A DNA stretch of 58,563 nucleotides from Enhydrobacter sp. (lineage in GTDB: Bacteria > Pseudomonadota > Alphaproteobacteria > Reyranellales > Reyranellaceae): contig JAHCJV010000032.1 of NCBI GenBank assembly GCA_026126105.1, positions 1 through 58,563 of the forward strand, given 5' to 3'. Within the stretch, counting starts at the first letter, position 1; each line of letters starts with the position of its first letter. The notes below the pieces were generated by a model. It was not told the origin of the DNA. It searched no databases and worked only from the letters and a program-made list of their open reading frames with translations. This document shows, in pieces, positions 53,183 through 58,563 of this stretch. The position numbers were made by a program, and so were the translations under genes.

Positions 53183-53433
53183 GGGAGCCCGGGTCTCCAG
53201 ACCCGTGCTCATAAGCGCTAACTTTGATCGACAGACCAACATGACCTCATCCTGAGGAACGCAGCGAAGCGGAGTGTCTCGAAGGATGGGAACCCGAAGG
53301 ACGGAGCTGCCTCGATCATGAGGTGCATCGGCACCGCGCCTGTTGCCACCCTTCGAGACACTCCGCTTCGCTGCGTTCCTCAGGGTGAGGTGGCGGGTGT
53401 AGCCAAGTTAGCGCCATGAGACCCGCGCTCCCG
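53183..53433. repeat. Large nested palindromic element, copy D
   Basis: The inner arms 53245-53288 and 53347-53390 are 44 bases long with two mismatches, starting CCTCATCCTGAGGAACGCAG. Outside them a second pair of arms, GGGAGCCCGGGTCTC and GCGCTAACTT at about 53183-53224, is repeated inverted at about 53405-53433 (GCGCGGGTCTC form). The left outer arm has about 14 extra bases containing its own hairpin (53185-53210). The whole 311-base gap between the hydratase and pdeM genes is thus filled by this element. The core is related to copies A-C but with the insertion GAACGCAGCGAAGCGGAGTG. Confidence 0.85.
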
Positions 53434-53471
53434 GCAAGGCAATGAGCGGCTTCCAAAGCTCTTGCTTGAGC

Positions 53472-54194
53472 CTACCTTACCTCCCGCACCCACGCTGTCG
53501 AGGCGAGCGACGGGTCGGGTCGAAGCTGGCGCCACGACAGGCGGCGTACGGCGTCGCGACCGACGACCAGGGCGTCATAGTCCGACGGGAAGAGTTGTGC
53601 GATCGCCGGGTCGAGCGCATTGAGGCCGCCGGCATAGGCTCCGAAGGCCGGCAGGATCACCCGCTGCCCGTCAGTCAGGAAGCAGCGCCGGCGGAAGCCG
53701 CGCCCCTGAATCGAGAGCGCTGCAACGGGATGGTAGTGTCCGGAGATCTCGCCCGCGGCAGGGCCAAACATCGCCTCGTGACGGAACACCAGCGGGGTGT
53801 CGGCGATCTCGACCGCGACGTGGCCCCAGCCGGCGGGCGGCGGCGCGGGATCGTGATTGCCCGCGATCCAGATGAAACGCGCGCGCCGGGTGAGGCGCTC
53901 GATCTCGGCGCGCTCGACGGGCAGCAGGCGCTCGATCGCCGTGCGGTCGTGAAACGAATCGCCGAGGCACACGACCGTCTCCGGCTTCAACGCATCGATC
54001 AGCGACGACAGCATCGAGAGAGTCTGCCGCGTGTCGTGGCGCGGCAAGAGCTTCAGCGCATTGACGGCGTAAGACGAGCCCTTCTCGAGATGAAGGTCAG
54101 CGACCGCGAGCAGCCTGCGGGCGGGCCAGTGCAGTGCGCCCGCCGGCAGCGCCTCGAGCCGCTCGCCGGCGCACAGGAACTCGAAGGGACTCAT
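53472..54194 (-). CDS. pdeM: Ligase-associated DNA damage response endonuclease PdeM
   Basis: A 240-residue calcineurin-type metallophosphoesterase. The two-metal motifs are complete: ADLHLEKG (Asp33, His35), GDSFHD (Asp79), GNHD (113-115) and GHYHP (His153, His155). LHWPARRLLAVADLHLEKG near the start is characteristic of PdeM, which is normally encoded with an ATP-dependent DNA ligase, an Lhr-type helicase and an exonuclease. None of those partners is in the window. ATG 54194 gives the family length; the frame extends to 54353 without support. It is divergent from eipB. Confidence 0.88.
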   Translation of the reverse strand: MSPFEFLCAGERLEALPAGALHWPARRLLAVADLHLEKGSSYAVNALKLLPRHDTRQTLSMLSSLIDALKPETVVCLGDSFHDRTAIERLLPVERAEIERLTRRARFIWIAGNHDPAPPPAGWGHVAVEIADTPLVFRHEAMFGPAAGEISGHYHPVAALSIQGRGFRRRCFLTDGQRVILPAFGAYAGGLNALDPAIAQLFPSDYDALVVGRDAVRRLSWRQLRPDPSLASTAWVREVR

Positions 54195-54378
54195 GGACGA
54201 ATCAAGATATGCCTGCCGATTGAACGATCGACCATATCCGATCTCGCGAATCGCCGCGTCGGTCACCGCGACGCAGCTTGCCGTCGGTCCGTAAGGTGCC
54301 ATACGCGCGCCATGAAGCGCGGTAAAGTCGCCGGTGCCGGCGATTGATCCCACCTACCCCCGTGCGCAAGGTCCCTCA

Positions 54379-55164
54379 ATGCGAAAGCTCGTGTGTTTTC
54401 TTGGCGTGGTGTCGGCGCTGTGCCCGCAATTGGCGGCCGCCGAGATGCTGCCGCATCGCGCAGAATATGTCCTTCGCCTGGGACCGGCGGCCAATGCACC
54501 GCGCATCGGCAGCGCCATCCAGGACCTGACGCAGGATTGCGGCGGCTGGCACCTCAAGCGCGACATCAACACCGAGATCGCGATCACGCCGTCCTGGAAG
54601 ATGTCCGTTTCGTCCAAGCTCGACAGCGAGGAACTGCGCAGCGGCAACGGGCTGCGTTTCCGAACGGTCCAAGTCCAGAACGGGAACGAGCGCGAGACGC
54701 GCGGTAAGGTCCAGCGCGCGGCCAAGGAGCTTCGTGCCGAGATCGTCTCGCCCAATGGGCCAAAACAGTTCGTCCTGCCGCCACCCACCTTCATGCCGGT
54801 CGGTGCGATCGGCCATATGATCGAGCGCTTGGGCGCCGGCGCGGCGTCCTTCCCCGCGCTCGCCTTCGACGCCGAGGTCATCGGCGATGCCTTCTTGGTC
54901 GATGTCACCGAGATCGATCCCGGGGTGCTGCGCGGTTCCCGGCCGGGCGACCGGACGGTCACCGTCCCCGGCAAATCGTGGCCGGTGTTCATGAGCTTCA
55001 CACGCGGCCGCGAGCAGCAGCAGAAGCCACTGTTCACGCTGAAGACGCAAGTCTTCGAATCGGGCGTGCTCGACCGGCTGACGGTCGAGACCGGGCTGGT
55101 GGTCGTGACCGCCGACCTGACCAAGCTCGAGATGCGCAAGCCGGCGGTCTGCCCGCGCTCCTGA
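54379..55164 (+). CDS. eipB: Cell envelope integrity protein EipB (DUF1849)
   Basis: A 261-residue periplasmic protein with a signal peptide (residues 1-21, cleavage near LAA-AEM). The mature start MLPHRAEYVLRLG, the first conserved cysteine in DCGGWHLKRD (Cys54) and a last cysteine near the C-terminus (KPAVC, Cys258) fit EipB, whose spiral beta-barrel is closed by this disulfide and which is needed for envelope integrity in Brucella. ATG 54379 is used; ATG 54334 would spoil the signal peptide. The photolyase operon starts 56 bases downstream. Confidence 0.85.
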   Translation: MRKLVCFLGVVSALCPQLAAAEMLPHRAEYVLRLGPAANAPRIGSAIQDLTQDCGGWHLKRDINTEIAITPSWKMSVSSKLDSEELRSGNGLRFRTVQVQNGNERETRGKVQRAAKELRAEIVSPNGPKQFVLPPPTFMPVGAIGHMIERLGAGAASFPALAFDAEVIGDAFLVDVTEIDPGVLRGSRPGDRTVTVPGKSWPVFMSFTRGREQQQKPLFTLKTQVFESGVLDRLTVETGLVVVTADLTKLEMRKPAVCPRS

Positions 55165-55220
55165 CGCAGTCATCCGTCCTCCCCGTCCCCGCGTATCTGG
55201 AGCAGGGACATGGGTGAATC

Positions 55221-56627
55221 TTGCCGGCCACTATCGTCTGGTTTCGCAACGACCTCCGACTGGCCGACAATCCCGCATTGATCGCGGGGCTGGGCTCCGG
55301 TCGGCCCGTGATACCCGTTTTCGTGCTCGACGAGGAAACTCCGGGCATCCGCCCGCGCGGCGCAGCGTCGCGCTGGTGGCTTCATCACAGCGTGCGCGCG
55401 CTCGAAGCGTCTTTGCGCTCGCTCGGATCTCGGCTGATCCTGCGGCGCGGCGCTGCCGAGCAGGTGATCGGCGATCTCGCACGCGAATGCGACGCAACTA
55501 CCGTCTACTGGAACCGCGCCTACGATCCCGGCACGCGTGAGCGCGACGCGCGCCTCGAGCAGAGCTTGGGCGCACGCGGCGTGGCCGCCGAAGGGCTGAA
55601 GGCCAACCTGTTGTTCGAGCCGTGGGAGGTCCGGACCGCGAGCGGCAGTCCCTATAAGGTGTTCACCGCCTTCTGGCGCGCCTGTCGAGCGATCAAGACT
55701 CCGGCAGCGCCGCTGCCTGCCCCCCGCAAGCTGCCCGCACCGGGCGTCTGGCCAGCGAGCGACGATGTCGCCGCCTGGCGTTTGCTGCCGACGGCGCCCG
55801 ATTGGTCTGGCGGTCTCGGCGCGACCTGGAAACCGGGCGAGGCGACCGCGGTCACACGTCTCGCCGATTTCCTTGACGACGCCCTCCTGGACTACCGCAA
55901 AGGGCGTGACGTGCCGTCGAAAAGCGCGACATCGCGCCTGTCGCCCCATCTTGCCTTCGGCGAGATCGGCCCGCGGCAGATCTGGCACGCCACCACGAGC
56001 CGCGGCGACTCGCCGGCAGGCGAGAAGTTCCTCGCCGAGCTCGGCTGGCGCGAATTTGCCTACAGCCTCCTGTTCCACTCGGACAACCTGGCGCAGCGCA
56101 ATTTCCGGCCGGAGTTCGACCGTTTCCCTTGGCTGGCCGAGGACGTTTCCCTGGACGCATGGCGGCGCGGCCGCACCGGCTACCCGATCGTCGACGCCGG
56201 CATGCGCGAGCTCTGGACGACCGGCTGGATGCACAATCGCGTACGCATGATCGCCGCCTCGTTCCTGACCAAGGACCTTCTGATCGATTGGCGCGTCGGC
56301 GAGCGCTGGTTCTGGGACACGCTGGTCGACGCCGATGCGGCCAACAACCCTATGGGCTGGCAGTGGGTCGCGGGCTGCGGCGCGGATGCCGCCCCCTACT
56401 TCCGAGTCTTCAATCCCGTGCTGCAAGGTGAGAGGTTCGATCCGAACGGCGACTATGTGCGTAGATGGATACCCGAGCTCGCGTCGCTGCCGGCCGACTT
56501 GATCCACCGCCCGTGGGACGCCGATCCGGCCATTCCACCAGATATCTACCCGGCGCCGATCGTTGACCACGCGGCGGCGCGACAGCGGGCTTTGGAGGCT
56601 TTTGGTAAGGTGAAGGGAACAGGATGA
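55221..56627 (+). CDS. phrB: Deoxyribodipyrimidine photo-lyase
   Basis: A 468-residue class I CPD photolyase/cryptochrome. The N-terminal antenna domain starts IVWFRNDLRLADNPALIAGL; the FAD-binding half has SKSATSRLSPHLAFGEI, LGWREFAYSLLFH, the tryptophan-rich AWRRGRTGYPIVDAGMRELW and TGWMHNRVRMIAASFLTKDL. It repairs UV cyclobutane dimers with blue light. The start is TTG 55221 (GGTGA upstream); no ATG or GTG in this frame gives the N-terminus. Its stop overlaps the next start as ATGA, so it is coupled to the FAD oxidoreductase. Confidence 0.93.
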   Translation: MPATIVWFRNDLRLADNPALIAGLGSGRPVIPVFVLDEETPGIRPRGAASRWWLHHSVRALEASLRSLGSRLILRRGAAEQVIGDLARECDATTVYWNRAYDPGTRERDARLEQSLGARGVAAEGLKANLLFEPWEVRTASGSPYKVFTAFWRACRAIKTPAAPLPAPRKLPAPGVWPASDDVAAWRLLPTAPDWSGGLGATWKPGEATAVTRLADFLDDALLDYRKGRDVPSKSATSRLSPHLAFGEIGPRQIWHATTSRGDSPAGEKFLAELGWREFAYSLLFHSDNLAQRNFRPEFDRFPWLAEDVSLDAWRRGRTGYPIVDAGMRELWTTGWMHNRVRMIAASFLTKDLLIDWRVGERWFWDTLVDADAANNPMGWQWVAGCGADAAPYFRVFNPVLQGERFDPNGDYVRRWIPELASLPADLIHRPWDADPAIPPDIYPAPIVDHAAARQRALEAFGKVKGTG

Positions 56628-57979
56628 GGATTGCCATAATAGGAGCGGGTGTCGCCGGACTCGGCGCTGCCTGGTCCCTGTGTCGGGACCACGAGGTCGT
56701 CCTCTTCGAGCGCGAGAGGCGATTGGGTGGCCATGCCTGCACGATCGACGTCGCGACACCGCGCGGGCCGCAGCCCGTCGACATGGGCTTCATCGTCTAC
56801 AACGAGCGCAACTATCCGAACCTGGTGGCGCTGTTCGATCATCTCGGTGTGCCGACCGAGGAGTCCGACATGTCGTTCGCCGTCAGCCTCGACGAGGGGG
56901 CGTTCGAATACGGCAGCTCCTTCGCCAGCTATTTCGCGCAGCGCGCCAACCTGGCGCGGCCCTCCTTCCTTCGCATGACGCACGACATACTGCGCTTCAA
57001 CCGGCTTGCGCCGCGACTCCTGCAGCTTGCCGAGAATCTCGAATTCACCCTCGGCGATTTCATCGCCGAAGCCCGTTTTGGCCGTGCGTTTCGCGATCGC
57101 TATCTGGTGCCGATGGCGGCCTGCATCTGGTCATCGCCACTCAACCAGATGCTCGATTATCCAGCGCAGCCCTTCGTTCGTTTCTTTCACAATCACGGCC
57201 TGCTGTCGGTCGGGCGGCAGTTGCGATGGCGCACGGTGAGCGGCGGCAGCCGATCCTACGTCGACCGCCTCGCGGCGCCGCTGCTCGAGCACGCTACGAC
57301 CGCACCGGAGGCGCTTTGGGTCCGCCGCTCCAAAGACGGTGTCTGGATCAAGGACGCCGATGGGCACTTGGCCCGGTTCGACAAGGTCGTCATCGCCTGC
57401 CATGCCGATCAGGCGCTCCGTCTGCTGGTCGATCCCGATCAGCGCGAAGGCACTCTGCTCGGCAGCTTCGCCTATTCGTCAAACACGGTTTGGCTCCATG
57501 GCGATAAGAGACTCATGCCCCGGCGGCGCGACGTCTGGTCGAGCTGGAACTATGTCGCGGACAGCCGGCCGACAGAGTGCAAGGCGAGCGTGACCTACTG
57601 GATGAACCGGCTGCAGAACTTGTCCGATGACGTGCCGCTGTTCGTCTCGGTGAATCCGGTCCGCCCGCCCGAAAGCGGAAAGGTTCATGCCCGGCAGGTC
57701 TTCGAGCATCCCATGTTCGATCCCACTGCGATCCGCGCCCAGCGCCACCTGCACGAGATACAGGGCGTGCGCGACACATACTTCTGTGGCAGCTATTGCG
57801 GTTACGGCTTTCACGAGGACGCCCTGTCGGCCGGGCTCGACATCGCCGAGCAGCTCGGCGCTCGTCGTCCCTGGGCAAGGCCGGCCGAGCACCGCCTGAT
57901 CGGCGCCCCCCCGCGGGTGGTCGCCGAACGCCCGCGCCGACCGCCTCTCGCCCTGCCCGTAGCCGCTCGCGTCTCATGA
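56624..57979 (+). CDS. NAD(P)/FAD-dependent oxidoreductase (COG2907-type amine oxidase family)
   Basis: A 451-residue flavoprotein. The FAD motif IIGAGVAGLGAAWSL is at 5-19, the RRLGGHACTIDV block follows, and the C-terminal FAD motif is FCGSYCGYGFHEDALSAGL. This group is related to phytoene desaturases and often sits with DUF1365, a cyclopropane-fatty-acid-synthase-like methyltransferase and photolyase. In Rhodobacter such genes belong to the singlet-oxygen regulon and take part in furan fatty-acid formation. It overlaps both neighbours by ATGA, which fixes the start at 56624. Confidence 0.87.
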   Translation: MRIAIIGAGVAGLGAAWSLCRDHEVVLFERERRLGGHACTIDVATPRGPQPVDMGFIVYNERNYPNLVALFDHLGVPTEESDMSFAVSLDEGAFEYGSSFASYFAQRANLARPSFLRMTHDILRFNRLAPRLLQLAENLEFTLGDFIAEARFGRAFRDRYLVPMAACIWSSPLNQMLDYPAQPFVRFFHNHGLLSVGRQLRWRTVSGGSRSYVDRLAAPLLEHATTAPEALWVRRSKDGVWIKDADGHLARFDKVVIACHADQALRLLVDPDQREGTLLGSFAYSSNTVWLHGDKRLMPRRRDVWSSWNYVADSRPTECKASVTYWMNRLQNLSDDVPLFVSVNPVRPPESGKVHARQVFEHPMFDPTAIRAQRHLHEIQGVRDTYFCGSYCGYGFHEDALSAGLDIAEQLGARRPWARPAEHRLIGAPPRVVAERPRRPPLALPVAARVS

Positions 57980-58563
57980 CCGACACGCCCCACGCCATCG
58001 TCGACGCCGTCGTGGTGCATCGACGGATGCGGCCGCGCAACAACGCGTTCCGCTACCGAGTCGCCTACCTGTGCCTCGATCTCTCGGCACTCGAGCGCGC
58101 TTCCGGACGCTGGCTGAAGATCGACCGACCCGGGCTGGCATCCTTCCGGCGCGCCGACCACGGCGCGCGCGATGGCGGCGATCTTCGCGCCTGGCTGAGC
58201 GGCATACTCGCCACGCACCACCTCGCGACAATCTGCGACGGCGAGCCGGTGCTGATGACCATGCCGCGCCTGCTCGGCTATGTCTTCAATCCGGTCAGCT
58301 TCTGGTTCTGCCGCGACCGTTCCGGCGCCCTGCGCGCCGTGCTGTGTGCGGTCAACAACACCTTTGGCGAGAACCATTGCTACCTGGTTCATCACGCGGA
58401 CTACCGGCCACTACAGCCCGACGAATGGCTCGACGGCCGCAAGGTTTTCCATGTCTCGCCGTTCCTTCCGGTCGACGGCAGTTATCGCTTCCGCTTCCGG
58501 CTGGACGAGCGGCATGCCCATGTCGATGTCAACTATCACGACGCCCAGGGCCTGATGCTGGCG
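57976..58563 (+). CDS. DUF1365 domain-containing protein (partial; cut by right edge)
   Basis: The first 196 codons are present and open. AIVDAVVVHRRMRPRNNAFRYRVAYLCLDL at the start and MTMPRLLGYVFNPVSFWFCRD (about 95-115) with AVNNTFGENHCYLV are the DUF1365 hallmarks. The family is uncharacterised and is almost always next to the FAD oxidoreductase above and a CFA-synthase-like methyltransferase. The start overlaps the preceding stop (ATGA), so it is the third coupled gene. Expected next genes lie outside the window. Confidence 0.9.
   Translation, partial: MTDTPHAIVDAVVVHRRMRPRNNAFRYRVAYLCLDLSALERASGRWLKIDRPGLASFRRADHGARDGGDLRAWLSGILATHHLATICDGEPVLMTMPRLLGYVFNPVSFWFCRDRSGALRAVLCAVNNTFGENHCYLVHHADYRPLQPDEWLDGRKVFHVSPFLPVDGSYRFRFRLDERHAHVDVNYHDAQGLMLA

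Overview
The window is GC-rich, densely coded DNA with no phage, plasmid or secretion-system core. Its family content points to a free-living, metabolically versatile alphaproteobacterium: a DksA with only one of the four zinc cysteines, EipB/DUF1849, DUF3553, DUF3775, PdeM, TRAP and Bug-type solute receptors, and a phnWAY phosphonate pathway. A soil or freshwater Hyphomicrobiales/Rhodospirillales-type organism (Reyranella-like) is my best guess. That guess is inference, because no rRNA or species marker is present.

Left part (1-11 kb). A truncated RTX calcium-binding repeat protein runs off the left edge. It is followed by a DUF5990-like protein, a divergent HxlR regulator/SDR pair, and a long minus-strand run: FAD amine/amino-acid oxidase, patatin-like lipase, class III aminotransferase, agmatinase-family ureohydrolase, GNAT, TauD-type dioxygenase and a small conserved protein. 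This run looks like nitrogen or amine scavenging. A complete TRAP transporter (11.4-14.5 kb) diverges from it.

Middle (14.5-31 kb). A methyltransferase, a decayed SulP/STAS remnant, a CAX-type Ca2+/H+ antiporter and a small K+ channel come first. Then a MarR-headed ABC importer of the 2-aminoethylphosphonate type (binding protein, ATPase, fused double permease), a SnoaL-like protein, two ICL/PEP-mutase-superfamily lyases, a 2-keto-4-pentenoate hydratase-like enzyme, a Bug receptor, an acyl-CoA dehydrogenase, a Baeyer-Villiger-type monooxygenase, an MFS carrier and a GFA protein.

Phosphonate centre (30.4-37.7 kb). phnW-phnA-phnY, followed closely by a TIGR04325-type methyltransferase, are divergent from a LysR regulator. 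Downstream of lysR is a Na+/phosphate cotransporter with a PhoU-like tail and a PHO-box-like element in front of it. Together with the ABC importer this gives a route from 2-aminoethylphosphonate uptake to acetate and Pi.

Right part (38-58.6 kb). A tight five-gene operon (rhodanese, AMP-forming ligase, DUF3237, two DUF1989 proteins) has no urea or guanidine carboxylase and may be an undescribed catabolic pathway. After it come DUF3775, glutamine-dependent NAD synthetase, a NIPSNAP protein, tRNA-Val(GAC), an N-formylglutamate amidohydrolase-like enzyme, a strong small-RNA candidate, an MlrC-like M81 protein, a D-aminoacylase-type amidohydrolase, a ClC channel, DksA, DUF3553 overlapping mobA tail to tail, a second hydratase, PdeM, EipB, and a translationally coupled photolyase / FAD oxidoreductase / DUF1365 module cut by the right edge.

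Four intergenic gaps carry copies of a palindromic repeat family (core TCATCCTGAGCGCAGCGAAG).
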